A stretch of 64,000 bases of DNA from Tenacibaculum gallaicum (GCF_003387615.1 NZ_QUNS01000001.1:536241-600240); one strand, 5' to 3'; positions 23,751-34,548 are shown, counted from the first letter of the stretch. Numbers and translations are program-made. The notes: generated from the letters alone by a model not told the origin.

Positions 23751-26045
23751 ATGAGAGATTCTAGAAAAAGGCATGAAGCACTACTTTATCATGCTAAGCC
23801 GAAGCCCGGAAAAATAGCAGTAGTACCTACCAAAAAATATGCAACTCAACATGATTTGTCGTTAGCATATTCACCAGGAGTAGCTGAGCCTTGTTTAGAG
23901 ATAGCTAAAGATAAAAACAACGTTTATAAATATACCTCAAAAAGTAATTTAGTAGCCGTTATATCAAACGGAACAGCAGTTTTAGGACTAGGAGATATTG
24001 GTCCTGAAGCATCTAAACCAGTAATGGAAGGAAAAGGGTTGCTGTTTAAAATTTTTGCTGATATTGATGTTTTTGACATTGAGGTAGATGTAACAGATGT
24101 AGATAAATTTGTTGAAACTGTTAAGGCAATAGCGCCAACTTTTGGAGGAATTAACTTAGAAGATATTAAAGCTCCTGAAGCTTTTGAAATAGAAAGACGA
24201 TTAAAAGAGGAGTTAGATATTCCTGTAATGCACGATGATCAGCATGGTACAGCAATTATTTCTGCAGCAGCCTTAAAAAATGCATTAGAAATTAATGAAA
24301 AGAACATTAAGGATGTAAAAATTGTTGTTAACGGAGCAGGAGCCGCAGCAATTTCATGTACACGTTTATATTTAGCTTTAGGAGCTAAACGTGAAAACGT
24401 AGTTATGTGTGATAGTAAAGGAGTTATTAGGAAAGATCGTGATAGCCTAACTTCACAAAAGGCGGAGTTTGCTACAGATAAAGATGTGAATACTTTAGAA
24501 GAAGCGATGCTAAACGCAGATGTATTTATTGGTTTATCAAAAGGAAATGTGGTTTCTCCTGAAATGTTGCTGTCAATGGCGAAAAATCCTATTGTTTTTG
24601 CAATGGCAAATCCAGAACCAGAGATAGAATACGATTTAGCAATTGCTACAAGAGATGATATTATCATGGCTACAGGAAGATCAGACCATCCTAATCAGGT
24701 GAATAATGTGTTAGGGTTTCCTTTTATTTTCCGTGGGGCATTAGATGTTCGTGCAAAGAAGATTAACGAAGAAATGAAGATGGCAGCGGTACATGCTTTG
24801 GCAGATTTAGCAAAGCAATCAGTGCCTGAACAAGTAAATATTGTATATGATGAAGTAAGTCTTTCTTTTGGGAAAGAATACATAATCCCTAAACCGTTTG
24901 ATCCTAGGTTGATTTATGAAATTCCACCAGCAATTGCGAAAGCAGCGATGGACTCAGGAGTAGCTCAAGAACCAATTGATGATTGGGATAAGTATCGTGA
25001 AGAGTTAATGGATCGTTCAGGGACAGGAAGTAAAGAAGTACGATTATTACATAACCGAGCTAAGAAGAACCCAAAAAGATTAGTGTTTGCTGAAGCAGAT
25101 CATTTAGATGTGTTGAAAGCAGCACAAAGAGTGTATGAAGAAAGAATTGGTAAGCCAATTTTATTAGGGAGACGAGAAGTTATATTAGAATTAAAAGAAG
25201 AATTAGGTTTTGATGCTGATGTACCAATTATAGACCCAAAAACAGATGAAGAAGAGGAAAGAAGAAATCGTTATGCTGAGGCTTTTTGGAAAACTAGACA
25301 GCGTAAAGGAGTAACTTTTTTAGAAGCTCAAAAATGGATGCGTGAACGCAACTACTTTGCTGCGATGATGGTGAATTCTGGTGAGGCAGATGCTTTAATT
25401 ACTGGGTATTCAAGACCTTATCCATCGGTAGTAAAGCCAATGTTAGAGTTGATTGAAAAAGATCATGGAGTAACAAGGGTGGCGGCAACCAATATGATGT
25501 TGACTAAACAAGGACCTATATTCTTAGCAGATACAACAATCAATATCAATCCAACAGCAAAAGATTTAGCTAAAATTACACAGTTAACATCAGTATTGGC
25601 TAAAATGTTTGGAATGAAACCTCATGTTGCAATGTTAGGTTTCTCAAACTTTGGATCATCAAAATCAGAAAGCTCAACTAAAATTAGAGAGGCGGTTTCT
25701 TACATTCACCGTCATCATCCAAATGTTGTGGTAGACGGTGAGTTACAAGCAGATTTTGCTTTGAACCCTGAATTATTGGCAAAAGAATTCCCTTTCTCTA
25801 AATTAAATGGAAAAAGAGCAAACGTATTAATTTTCCCTAATTTAGAGTCGGCAAACATTACCTATAAGTTAATGAAAGCCGTTGATGAAGTAGAAACGAT
25901 AGGGCCAATTTTACTAGGAATGAGTAAACCAGTACATATTTTGCAATTAGGAGCAAGCGTTGATGAAATGGTGAATATGGCTGCGGTAGCAGTTGTAGAC
26001 GCTCAAAACAAGGAAAAGAAAGCTCAAAACAAGATTTCTCAATAG
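23751..26045 (+). CDS. maeB: NADP-dependent malic enzyme (malic enzyme-phosphotransacetylase fusion)
   Basis: Oxidatively decarboxylates malate to pyruvate, producing NADPH, in the cytoplasm. The 764-residue product is the long MaeB type: a malic enzyme domain (residues 1 to about 420; SLAYSPGVAEPCLEIA, GLGDIGPEASKPVMEGKG, HDDQHGTAIISAAAL, VVNGAGAAAISC) fused to a phosphotransacetylase-like domain (about 430-755; NPKRLVFAEADHLDVLKAA, VNSGEADALITGYSRPYPS, VVVDGELQADFALNPEL). In characterised MaeB proteins the second domain is a regulatory acetyl-CoA-sensing module rather than an active transferase. It is followed 64 bases later by ruvA, which has its own promoter-like sequence. Confidence 0.96.
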   Translation: MRDSRKRHEALLYHAKPKPGKIAVVPTKKYATQHDLSLAYSPGVAEPCLEIAKDKNNVYKYTSKSNLVAVISNGTAVLGLGDIGPEASKPVMEGKGLLFKIFADIDVFDIEVDVTDVDKFVETVKAIAPTFGGINLEDIKAPEAFEIERRLKEELDIPVMHDDQHGTAIISAAALKNALEINEKNIKDVKIVVNGAGAAAISCTRLYLALGAKRENVVMCDSKGVIRKDRDSLTSQKAEFATDKDVNTLEEAMLNADVFIGLSKGNVVSPEMLLSMAKNPIVFAMANPEPEIEYDLAIATRDDIIMATGRSDHPNQVNNVLGFPFIFRGALDVRAKKINEEMKMAAVHALADLAKQSVPEQVNIVYDEVSLSFGKEYIIPKPFDPRLIYEIPPAIAKAAMDSGVAQEPIDDWDKYREELMDRSGTGSKEVRLLHNRAKKNPKRLVFAEADHLDVLKAAQRVYEERIGKPILLGRREVILELKEELGFDADVPIIDPKTDEEEERRNRYAEAFWKTRQRKGVTFLEAQKWMRERNYFAAMMVNSGEADALITGYSRPYPSVVKPMLELIEKDHGVTRVAATNMMLTKQGPIFLADTTININPTAKDLAKITQLTSVLAKMFGMKPHVAMLGFSNFGSSKSESSTKIREAVSYIHRHHPNVVVDGELQADFALNPELLAKEFPFSKLNGKRANVLIFPNLESANITYKLMKAVDEVETIGPILLGMSKPVHILQLGASVDEMVNMAAVAVVDAQNKEKKAQNKISQ

Positions 26046-26070
26046 CTAAAAGAGAAATTTTTTTAAAAGA

Positions 26071-26093
26071 TAATTTTGTCTATTTTAGACAAA
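26071..26093 (+). promoter_or_regulatory. Candidate ruvA-sprA promoter with overlapping inverted repeat
   Basis: TAATTTTG (26071-26078) matches TAnnTTTG, 32 bases before ruvA. A perfect 8-bp inverted repeat TTTGTCTA-TTT-TAGACAAA (26075-26093) starts inside the -7 box and spans the expected transcription start. It could be an operator or a 5' mRNA hairpin. Confidence 0.45.
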
Positions 26094-26109
26094 TAGAAAA
26101 AATAGCTGG

Positions 26110-26691
26110 ATGATAACACAAATAAGGGGAAAGCTTGTGGAAAAAAATCCTACATACGCAGTTGTTGACTGTGGTGGAGTAGGATACTTAATGCATATTT
26201 CTTTAAACACATATTCATCATTACCAAACGATGAATATGTGTTGTTGTATACACACTTATCTATTAGAGAAGACGCACATACACTATATGGATTTTCAAC
26301 GAAAATTGAACGAGAAGTTTTTCGATTGCTAACTTCGGTTTCTGGAGTAGGACCTAGTACTGCACGAACAATGTTGTCTTCAATGACTTCAGAAGAAGTT
26401 TCGCAAGCAATAGCTTCTGAAAACGTGAAACTAATTCAAACAGTTAAAGGTATTGGAGCTAAAACAGCACAACGAGTTATTGTTGATTTAAAGGATAAAG
26501 TTTTAAAAACTTTTGATGTAGATGAAGTTTCTGTGGTTCAGAACAATACAAATAAAGAAGAAGCGTTATCTGCTTTAGAGGTTCTTGGATTTGCGCGGAA
26601 GCAAGCTGATAAGGTAATAGGGAATATATTAAAAGAAACACCTGATGCAAGTGTTGAAATACTGATAAAACAGGCGTTAAAAAACTTATAA
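26110..26691 (+). CDS. ruvA: Holliday junction DNA helicase subunit RuvA
   Basis: RuvA tetramers bind Holliday junctions and direct RuvB-driven branch migration. The 193-residue product has the OB-fold N-terminus (MITQIRGKLVEKNPTYAVVDCGGVGY), the helix-hairpin-helix region (LTSVSGVGPSTARTMLS and LIQTVKGIGAKTAQRVIVDLKDK) and the short C-terminal RuvB-binding domain. ruvB is not adjacent. sprA follows after a few bases, a gene order I recall from other flavobacteria. Confidence 0.96.
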   Translation: MITQIRGKLVEKNPTYAVVDCGGVGYLMHISLNTYSSLPNDEYVLLYTHLSIREDAHTLYGFSTKIEREVFRLLTSVSGVGPSTARTMLSSMTSEEVSQAIASENVKLIQTVKGIGAKTAQRVIVDLKDKVLKTFDVDEVSVVQNNTNKEEALSALEVLGFARKQADKVIGNILKETPDASVEILIKQALKNL

Positions 26692-26712
26692 AAAAGGTTG
26701 GAAAAAGCAGTT

Positions 26713-29700
26713 ATGAATAGATTACTTACAGCACTTACTGTTTTGGTAAGTGTTGTTTCGTTTTCACAAAGCACTCAAAAGGATAGCATTAATCCTGTTA
26801 AAAAAGATACTGTAATTCCCCTTAAATATAAATTTAAATACAATCAAAACGGAACACTTTACTTAAATAACCCTACTCAAAAAGTAGTTACTTATGATAA
26901 GGCATTGAATAAGTTTATGGTGGTCGAAAAAATAGGAGACTATTATGTTGGAACCCCTATTTTTATGACTCCTAAAGAGTACGATGAGTACCGTTTAAAA
27001 AATGATTTAAAAAATTACTTCAAAGAAAAAGTAGATGCTACTAACCCTAAAAAGAAAGGAAATGAAGCAGCTCGTAAGAACTTACTACCCAAATACTATG
27101 TGAACTCTAAATTTTTCGAATCTGTTTTTGGAGGTAATACTGTTGAGGTAAATCCGACGGGGCAGATAAATATTAAGCTTGGAGGAGTATATCAAAATAA
27201 TGAAAACCCTCAAATTTCTGTAGAAAACCAAAGTAGTTTTACTTTTGATTTTGATCAACAAATTAGTGCAAGCTTACAAGCAAAAGTAGGTAAGAGATTA
27301 AAGGTGACAGCAAATTATGATACCCAATCTACTTTTGATTTTCAAAATATTATTAAGTTAGAGTATACTCCAACAGAAGATGATATCATTAGAAATATAG
27401 AGGCAGGTAATATTAGTATGCCTATTAAGAATTCATTAATTAATGGTGCACAATCGTTATTTGGTGTAAAAACTGAATTACAATTTGGAAAAACACATAT
27501 AACAGCAGCTTTTTCACAACAGAATTCACAATCTAAAACGGTAGTTGCCGAAGGAGGAGCAACCATTGAACCTTTTGAATTACGAGCTTCTGATTATGAT
27601 AATGATCGACATTTCTTCCTATCACAATATTTTAGAGAAAATTACAAGAAAGCTTTAGATAATTACCCGTTAGTTAATAGTCCTATAAATATTACAAGAA
27701 TTGAAGTATGGGTTACGAATAGGAATCAAAATGTAAGTGATTACCGCAGTATTGTTGCTCTTGCCGATTTAGGAGAATCAGATGATGCAAACGAAGTAAA
27801 TCCATCAGAAATTACAACAACACCTGGAGCCATATCAGTTAACTCTAATATTATACCATATAATGGGGTGAATAATTTGAGTTCCCTGTTAGCAACAAAT
27901 TCAGGAGGAATTAGAGATGTTGCAACCATTGATGCTGCTATTAATGGTATTGGAGTTCCTGCACGACAAGGGTTTAACTACACCTATTTACAAAATGCTC
28001 GTAGGCTACAACCTAATGAGTTTAAGCTACACTCACAGTTAGGTTTTATCTCGTTAAACAGAAGACTGAACGATGGAGAAGTTTTAGCGGTGGCTTTTGA
28101 ATATACTGTGGTAGGAGCCTCTAATAGTGAAACAGTATTTAAAGTAGGAGAATTTTCAAATGATGGAATTGTAGCTCCTGCAAATATTGCAGTTAAGCTA
28201 TTGCGTAGTGAAATTTTAAATACTACAAGACCTGGAGATGATACAGAAGCATTTCCAACGTGGAGACTGATGATGAAAAACGTATATGCTTTAGGAGCTT
28301 TTCCATTACAACGAGATGGTTTCCGTTTTGAGTTATTATATCGTGATGATGAAACAGGAACCTTACAAAATACGTTGCAAAAAGCACAAACTCCTGGGAT
28401 AACGGATAAACCATTACTACGTATTTTAAATTTAGATAAATTAGATCAAAGTGAATATGCAGTTACCAATGGAGATGGTTTCTTTGATTATGTTGAAGGG
28501 ATTACAGTTAACTCTGAAAGAGGATACATTTTGTTTCCCGAACCAGAACCATTTGGTAATGACTTAAAAGATGAACTTACAAATCCTTCAGATCAAGATA
28601 AATATGTATTTGAAGAATTATACTTAACTACAAAAATTCAAGCAAAAAACGAATATCAAAATTTAGATAAATTCTTTTTAAAAGGATATTTTAAATCAGA
28701 AACAAGCAGAGGAATTTCTCTTGGAGCTTTTAATGTGCCTAGAGGTTCGGTACGAGTTACAGCGGGGGGGAGACAACTGGTTGAAGGAATAGATTATGTG
28801 GTAGATTACCAGTTAGGTCGTGTGCAAATTTTAGATCCAGGTTTAGAAGCATCTGGAATTCCAATTAACGCATCGGTAGAAAATAATACATTCTTTAACC
28901 AACAACGAAAAACATTTATAGGAATAGATGTTGAGCATCGTTTTTCTGAAGATTTTATTTTAGGAGGAACTTTTTTAAATGTTAGTGAAAAACCAATTAC
29001 ACCAAAGGTTAATTTAGGAGGAGAGCCTATAGATAATATCATGTTAGGTTTCAACTTAGACTATTCTTCAGAAGTACCCTATTTAACAAAACTAGCAAAT
29101 AAATTACCTTTTGTTGAAACAGAAGCACCTTCAAATGTTTCGGTTAGAGCAGACATGGCATATTTGTTACCAGGATCTCCTAGTGGAATTAATGTAGATG
29201 GTACAGCAACTTCATATTTAGATGATTTTGAAGCATCACAAATACCAATTAACTTAAACTCACCACAACAATGGTTTTTAGCCAGTACACCAGAATCTCA
29301 AGGATTTGATGGAGGTACTTTTGGATTAGAGTACAATTACAAAAGAGGAAAATTAGCTTGGTATAATATTGACCAATTATTCTACGGAAGTGGAAATAGA
29401 CCAGGTAATATTGACGAAAATGAACTATCGAGAGATGAAGTACGTCAAATACGTTACAATGAGTTGTTTCCAAATACTGACTTAGATATCACACAGCAAA
29501 ATTTAGTAAGAACTTTAGATTTAGCTTACTATCCAGCTGAAAGAGGTCCGTATAACTATAATGAGAATGCAAATACTGTAACATCTGAAGAACGTTGGGG
29601 AGGTATTATGCGATCATTAACCACAAACAATTTTGAACAAGCGAATGTTGAGTACATTCAGTTTTGGTTAATGGATCCATATGAAAACTATTCAATTACA

Positions 29701-32700
29701 ACAGAAGAAGGTTTGCCATCAGGAGTAAATCCAAATGATCCAACTAATCAGGTAGGGAAATTATTTATAAACTTAGGTAATGTTTCCGAAGATATTTTAA
29801 AAGACGGAAGAAAACAGTATGAAAATGGACTTCCCGCTGATGGACAAAAAGCAGATGGAGGAAACGTTCAAACCTCTATTTGGGGAGATACGCCAATTAA
29901 TCCATCAATTTTATATGCTTTTGACTCTAGTAATGATGCAAGAACTAATCAAGATATTGGTTTAGATGGGTTAAGTGATGAAGAAGAAAGAATAAAATTC
30001 CCAGCATTTGCAGGACTAGATGACCCAGCAGGAGATAACTTCCAGTTTTTTAGAGGAGGGGCTATTGAGAGTACAGATCCATCAGTTTTATCTCGATATA
30101 AAAACTTTAATGGAACAGAAGGAAACTCACCAACTGCCAGTCAATCTGGAGAGTCGTACCCAACATCATCTACTACATATCCAGATACGGAAGACATCAA
30201 TAAGGATCAAACAATGAATCCTGTAAATAGTTATTTTGAGTACGAGGTTTCATTAAATAAAACAGATTTAATAGTAGGACAAAATCATATTATTGATGAG
30301 AAAACACAAAATGTAACCCTGTTAAATGGAGCAACAAGAACTACCAAGTGGTATCAATTTAGAATTCCTGTAAGAAACGTTACTGATGCTCAAAAAATTA
30401 ATGGAATTACCGATTTTAACAGTATCCGTTTCATACGAATGTTCTTAACACAGTTCAAAATGCCAGTAGTACTACGTTTTGGTGAGTTAGAATTAGTAAG
30501 AGGAGACTGGAGACGTTATACAAAAACATTACCAGATACAAGCATTCCTCCTGAAGATTTGGATGCAGACGAATTAAACAAATTTGAGGTAGGAGTAGTA
30601 AGTATAGAGCAAAACCAAGACCGTTATAAACTGCCACCTGGAATTCAAAGAGAACGTTTACAAGGAACAAACAGAATTCAACGTCAAAATGAGCAATCAG
30701 TTACCTTAAAAGTAACTGATTTAGAAGCAGACGAGGTTAGAACTATTTATAAAAATATTAGCATTGATATGCGTAGGTATAAAAAGCTACGTATGTTTTT
30801 ACATGCTGAAAATCAAAATAACGCAACAGGTGCCAATGATGATGAAATGGTAGCTATTATACGTTTGGGTACCGACCTAAACGATAACTACTATCAAGTA
30901 GAAAAACCTTTGAAATTATCTACTTCAAACGCATCGTCTTTAGATGTTTGGCCTAAAGAGAATAATTTAGATATTCCTTTAGAAGAATTAGCAAACTTAA
31001 AAATAGAAAGGCCAACAGGTAGTAACCTTACTGATGTATATTCATCAACAAGCTCTAATGGATTAAAAATTTCTGTGAGGGGTAATCCAACTTTAGCACA
31101 AGTAAGAACGGTAATGTTAGGAGTAAAAAATACTGTTGCTGATGATAAAACTGTAGAAGTTTGGTTTAACGAATTACGTGCCATTGGATTCGATAATAAA
31201 GGAGGTTGGGCAGCTGTGGTAAATGCAGATGCTAATATGGCCGATGTATTAGATGTATCATTAGCAGGGAGAATGTCAACCATAGGTTTTGGTAATGTAG
31301 AAGATCGTGTACAACAAAGAAGTATTGAAGAAATAAAACAATATAGTGTAGCTACTAACATTCAATTAGGTAAAATGATGCCTAAAAAATGGAACATGCA
31401 AGTACCGATGAATTATAGCTATGGAGAAGAGTTTAGAGACCCAAAATACGATCCACAATTTCAAGATGTAGAATTAGAAGACGCTATTGATAAAAACCCT
31501 AATAGTAAAAATGCTCAAGACTATACACGAAGAAAGAGTATTAGTTTTATCAATGTAAAAAAGAATAGAAACCCAGAGAGTAAGAAGAAACCTAAGTTTT
31601 ATGATGTAGAAAACTTCTCTGCTTCGTATGCACACAGTGAAGAGTTTCATAAAGATTACAATATTGAGAGCTATGTGAATACAAATGTAATGGCTGGGGC
31701 TAGTTATAATTTCACTTTCGTTCCTTTTAGTATAGAACCATTTAAAAAATCAGAAGGATTTAAAAGTAGATACTTACAATTTATTAAAGACTTAAATTTT
31801 AACCCAGTACCAAAAACAATAGCATTAAACTCACGAATTAATAGAAATTATAATAGTCAACAATCAAGGAACTTAATTATTGACCCTGTAAACCCTTTAC
31901 CTGCACAACCTGAATTAATCCAACGAAGGTTTTTATTTAATTGGGATTATACAATTGGTTTCGATTTAACAAAATCACTACAACTAAACTTTAATGCTGC
32001 TAACAATTACATTTATGATAGTTTTGGAGAAGATGAGAACTTAGAAGTGTACGATCAGTTTTTTGATATAGGAAGGCCAGATAATTATCATCAGAAGTTA
32101 AACGCTACCTATAAGTTACCACTAGATAAGTTTCCTTTTTTGAACTTTATAAATGCAGATTATGGGTATACAGCTGATTTTGATTGGAAAGCAGGATCAC
32201 AAAGTTATGTTGAACAAGTTGGAAACATGATTCAAAATGCCAATACACATAATTTAAACACGAATATAGATTTTGGCCGCTTTTATAAAATTGTAGGAGT
32301 AGATAAACTATTGTTAAAGGGAACAAAAAAACAACCTACTCAAAGGGGAGCAGCTACCTTAGGAGGAAATCAAGTAGCACAAAAAGCAAAGCTTAAAAAG
32401 AAAGCTACTTTTGGTCAGAAATTAGGGAAAGGGGTTTATGATGTATTAACATCGGTAAAGAGAGCAAAAATTAGTTATTCTCAAAATAACGGAACCTTAT
32501 TACAAGGGTATAAACCTTCGGTTGGTTTCTTAGGAAGAAATAGTTTTGATGGAGGTTTAGCTCCAACCTTAGGGTTTGTATTTGGTAGTCAAACAGATAT
32601 TTTAAACACAGCAATTGAAAATGGCTGGTTAATTACTAGAAATTCAGGAGATGAATATTATAGTAAGAATTATGCTAAAACAAGGTATAAAAAACTAGAC

Positions 32701-33798
32701 TATAACGTATCTGTAAAACCTTTTAGAGATTTAACTATTGATTTACGAGGAAATAGAATTCAAACAAGCAATTTAACACAACAGCTAGATGTTGTTTCAA
32801 ACGGTAGTGGAGGTTTTGAGCAAGATCCCAATATTAAACCTTTTGAAACAGGTAATTATAGCATTAGCCATTTTATGTTAGGAACTATTTTTACTGACAA
32901 TGAAACACTATATCAAAACTTTTTAGACTATAGAAGTACCATTTCAGGAAGAATAGCTAATGAGAAAGGAATAACTGCGAACGATGTTGACCGCGGCAAT
33001 AATAACCCAGGTTTTAAAGAAAATGGGCAACAAGCAATGTTACCAGCATTTATTGCGGCATATTCAGGGAATAGTCCGACTTCAGTAAGTACAGGCATCT
33101 TTAAAAATATTCCAATTCCTAACTGGACATTACGTTTTAATGGATTTATGAAGTATAAATGGTTTAAGAAAAACTTTACTTCGTTTACCCTGTCCCATGG
33201 CTATAAATCGTCGTATACAATAGGTAATTATACCAATAATTTACAGTACGATTCAAATGCACCAACAAATACAAATACTTCTGGTAATTATCAATCAGAA
33301 CTCTTAATTTCGTCCGCAACTTTAATTGATGAATTTTCACCATTAATAAAAGTAGATTTTAGAATGAAAAATTCAGTTTCATTCAAAGGAGAGGTAAGAA
33401 GAGACAGATCGTTAACATTAAATTTTAACAACAATACTTTAACAGATATAAAAGGAACAGAATATGTTTTAGGATTTGGATATAAGATTAGAGATGTTAA
33501 ATTTGTCACCAGATTTACAGGAAAGAAAGAAACCTTAAAAGGAGATATAAATTTAAGAGCTGATATTTCGTTAAGAGACAATTTAACGTTGATAAGAAGT
33601 GTAGATGAAGAGAATAGTCAGATTACAGGAGGCGAGACGTTATTTGGATTAAAATTTATTGCTGACTATAATTTAAGTAGCAATTTAACAGCATCCTTTT
33701 ATTATAATCACCAAACGTTTGAATATGCAGTTTCTACAACTTTCCCAAGACAATCTATTAATGCAGGAATTAATTTAGTATACAACTTAGGAAATTAA
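26713..33798 (+). CDS. sprA: SprA, type IX secretion system outer membrane translocon
   Basis: SprA (Sov in Porphyromonas) is the giant 36-strand outer membrane barrel through which the type IX system exports adhesins, enzymes and gliding proteins. The 2361-residue product has a signal peptide (MNRLLTALTVLVSVVSFSQ) and SprA landmarks: MTPKEYDEYRLKNDLKNYFKEK, KLGGVYQNNENPQ, repeated aromatic barrel strands, SYLDDFEASQIPINLNSPQ, and a barrel closing at VYNLGN. Length is close to the roughly 2400 residues of the Flavobacterium protein. I use the ATG at 26713; a TTG at 26698 would add five residues ahead of the signal peptide. The gene lies in the conserved order ruvA-sprA-gcvH. The M43 protease at 8251 is a likely cargo. 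Confidence 0.97.
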   Translation: MNRLLTALTVLVSVVSFSQSTQKDSINPVKKDTVIPLKYKFKYNQNGTLYLNNPTQKVVTYDKALNKFMVVEKIGDYYVGTPIFMTPKEYDEYRLKNDLKNYFKEKVDATNPKKKGNEAARKNLLPKYYVNSKFFESVFGGNTVEVNPTGQINIKLGGVYQNNENPQISVENQSSFTFDFDQQISASLQAKVGKRLKVTANYDTQSTFDFQNIIKLEYTPTEDDIIRNIEAGNISMPIKNSLINGAQSLFGVKTELQFGKTHITAAFSQQNSQSKTVVAEGGATIEPFELRASDYDNDRHFFLSQYFRENYKKALDNYPLVNSPINITRIEVWVTNRNQNVSDYRSIVALADLGESDDANEVNPSEITTTPGAISVNSNIIPYNGVNNLSSLLATNSGGIRDVATIDAAINGIGVPARQGFNYTYLQNARRLQPNEFKLHSQLGFISLNRRLNDGEVLAVAFEYTVVGASNSETVFKVGEFSNDGIVAPANIAVKLLRSEILNTTRPGDDTEAFPTWRLMMKNVYALGAFPLQRDGFRFELLYRDDETGTLQNTLQKAQTPGITDKPLLRILNLDKLDQSEYAVTNGDGFFDYVEGITVNSERGYILFPEPEPFGNDLKDELTNPSDQDKYVFEELYLTTKIQAKNEYQNLDKFFLKGYFKSETSRGISLGAFNVPRGSVRVTAGGRQLVEGIDYVVDYQLGRVQILDPGLEASGIPINASVENNTFFNQQRKTFIGIDVEHRFSEDFILGGTFLNVSEKPITPKVNLGGEPIDNIMLGFNLDYSSEVPYLTKLANKLPFVETEAPSNVSVRADMAYLLPGSPSGINVDGTATSYLDDFEASQIPINLNSPQQWFLASTPESQGFDGGTFGLEYNYKRGKLAWYNIDQLFYGSGNRPGNIDENELSRDEVRQIRYNELFPNTDLDITQQNLVRTLDLAYYPAERGPYNYNENANTVTSEERWGGIMRSLTTNNFEQANVEYIQFWLMDPYENYSITTEEGLPSGVNPNDPTNQVGKLFINLGNVSEDILKDGRKQYENGLPADGQKADGGNVQTSIWGDTPINPSILYAFDSSNDARTNQDIGLDGLSDEEERIKFPAFAGLDDPAGDNFQFFRGGAIESTDPSVLSRYKNFNGTEGNSPTASQSGESYPTSSTTYPDTEDINKDQTMNPVNSYFEYEVSLNKTDLIVGQNHIIDEKTQNVTLLNGATRTTKWYQFRIPVRNVTDAQKINGITDFNSIRFIRMFLTQFKMPVVLRFGELELVRGDWRRYTKTLPDTSIPPEDLDADELNKFEVGVVSIEQNQDRYKLPPGIQRERLQGTNRIQRQNEQSVTLKVTDLEADEVRTIYKNISIDMRRYKKLRMFLHAENQNNATGANDDEMVAIIRLGTDLNDNYYQVEKPLKLSTSNASSLDVWPKENNLDIPLEELANLKIERPTGSNLTDVYSSTSSNGLKISVRGNPTLAQVRTVMLGVKNTVADDKTVEVWFNELRAIGFDNKGGWAAVVNADANMADVLDVSLAGRMSTIGFGNVEDRVQQRSIEEIKQYSVATNIQLGKMMPKKWNMQVPMNYSYGEEFRDPKYDPQFQDVELEDAIDKNPNSKNAQDYTRRKSISFINVKKNRNPESKKKPKFYDVENFSASYAHSEEFHKDYNIESYVNTNVMAGASYNFTFVPFSIEPFKKSEGFKSRYLQFIKDLNFNPVPKTIALNSRINRNYNSQQSRNLIIDPVNPLPAQPELIQRRFLFNWDYTIGFDLTKSLQLNFNAANNYIYDSFGEDENLEVYDQFFDIGRPDNYHQKLNATYKLPLDKFPFLNFINADYGYTADFDWKAGSQSYVEQVGNMIQNANTHNLNTNIDFGRFYKIVGVDKLLLKGTKKQPTQRGAATLGGNQVAQKAKLKKKATFGQKLGKGVYDVLTSVKRAKISYSQNNGTLLQGYKPSVGFLGRNSFDGGLAPTLGFVFGSQTDILNTAIENGWLITRNSGDEYYSKNYAKTRYKKLDYNVSVKPFRDLTIDLRGNRIQTSNLTQQLDVVSNGSGGFEQDPNIKPFETGNYSISHFMLGTIFTDNETLYQNFLDYRSTISGRIANEKGITANDVDRGNNNPGFKENGQQAMLPAFIAAYSGNSPTSVSTGIFKNIPIPNWTLRFNGFMKYKWFKKNFTSFTLSHGYKSSYTIGNYTNNLQYDSNAPTNTNTSGNYQSELLISSATLIDEFSPLIKVDFRMKNSVSFKGEVRRDRSLTLNFNNNTLTDIKGTEYVLGFGYKIRDVKFVTRFTGKKETLKGDINLRADISLRDNLTLIRSVDEENSQITGGETLFGLKFIADYNLSSNLTASFYYNHQTFEYAVSTTFPRQSINAGINLVYNLGN

Positions 33799-33824
33799 AA
33801 CAAACACAATAAAAAATAATTACA

Positions 33825-34205
33825 ATGAACATTCCATCAGAATTAAAGTACACCAAAGACCACGAGTGGGTTAAAGTAGAAAATGGTGTAGCAACTATTG
33901 GTATTACTGATTTTGCACAAGGAGAGTTAGGAGATATCGTATACGTTGATGTAGATACATTAGATGAGGAATTAGACGCTGAAGAAGTTTTCGGTTCAGT
34001 AGAAGCAGTAAAAACAGTTTCAGATCTTTTTATGCCCTTATCAGGAGAAGTAGTAGAATTTAACGAAGCATTAGAAGACGAACCAGAATTGGTAAATTCA
34101 GATCCTTATGGAAATGGGTGGATGATAAAAATAAAATTATCAGACGATTCACAAGTAGCAAATTTATTAAGTGCTGAAGCATATCAAGAACTTATTAAAG
34201 GATAA
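33825..34205 (+). CDS. gcvH: Glycine cleavage system H protein
   Basis: The lipoyl carrier of the glycine cleavage complex shuttles the aminomethyl group between the P and T proteins. The 126-residue product is of standard length, with [20 protein letters not shown] at the start and the lipoylated lysine K63 in [12 protein letters not shown]. The other gcv genes are not in the window, although gcvH next to sprA is a recurrent flavobacterial arrangement. Its last 35 bases overlap the vanZ-like gene. Confidence 0.97.
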   Translation: MNIPSELKYTKDHEWVKVENGVATIGITDFAQGELGDIVYVDVDTLDEELDAEEVFGSVEAVKTVSDLFMPLSGEVVEFNEALEDEPELVNSDPYGNGWMIKIKLSDDSQVANLLSAEAYQELIKG

Positions 34206-34548
34206 ACTAACCATAATAGCAATACTAATAACCATAAGTATTGCTATTATTAGTTTAATCAAACTAGGAAAAGCACCTATACAAATTAACCATTTAGATA
34301 AGCTAGAGCATGCTTTCGCTTATTTTGTGTTAAGTTTGGTATGGTTATTAGCTTTAAGAACAACAAAAATTAATAAATATATTATAGTTTTTTGTTGTTT
34401 TTTTTACGGCATAATTATTGAGACTCTACAAGTTACAACCACGTCATATAGATCAGGAGAGATTTTAGATATATTAGCAAACACGACGGGTATTTTAATA
34501 GCTTTCATTGTTTATAACTCTTTTTTTAAGAAAAATAAAGCTATTTAA
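34171..34548 (+). CDS. VanZ family membrane protein
   Basis: A 125-residue protein with about four membrane segments and the VanZ-like pattern [20 protein letters not shown] ... GIIIETLQ ... [18 protein letters not shown]. VanZ-like proteins are small integral membrane proteins of mostly unknown role; one relative gives low-level teicoplanin resistance in enterococci, which should not be assumed here. Translation starts at GTG, 35 bases inside gcvH in another frame, suggesting coupled translation. A conserved neighbour of sprA-gcvH in flavobacteria as I recall. Confidence 0.85.
   Translation: MLKHIKNLLKDKLTIIAILITISIAIISLIKLGKAPIQINHLDKLEHAFAYFVLSLVWLLALRTTKINKYIIVFCCFFYGIIIETLQVTTTSYRSGEILDILANTTGILIAFIVYNSFFKKNKAI

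Noticed and set aside
24239..24667. A 142-codon open frame on the minus strand inside the malic enzyme gene
   Set aside because: It is fully antisense to a strongly conserved domain, has a Ser/Ala-rich composition expected from the reverse frame, and has no promoter or family resemblance.
30894..31361. A 155-codon open frame on the minus strand inside sprA
   Set aside because: Antisense to a conserved part of SprA, with no recognisable motif; a by-product of codon bias.
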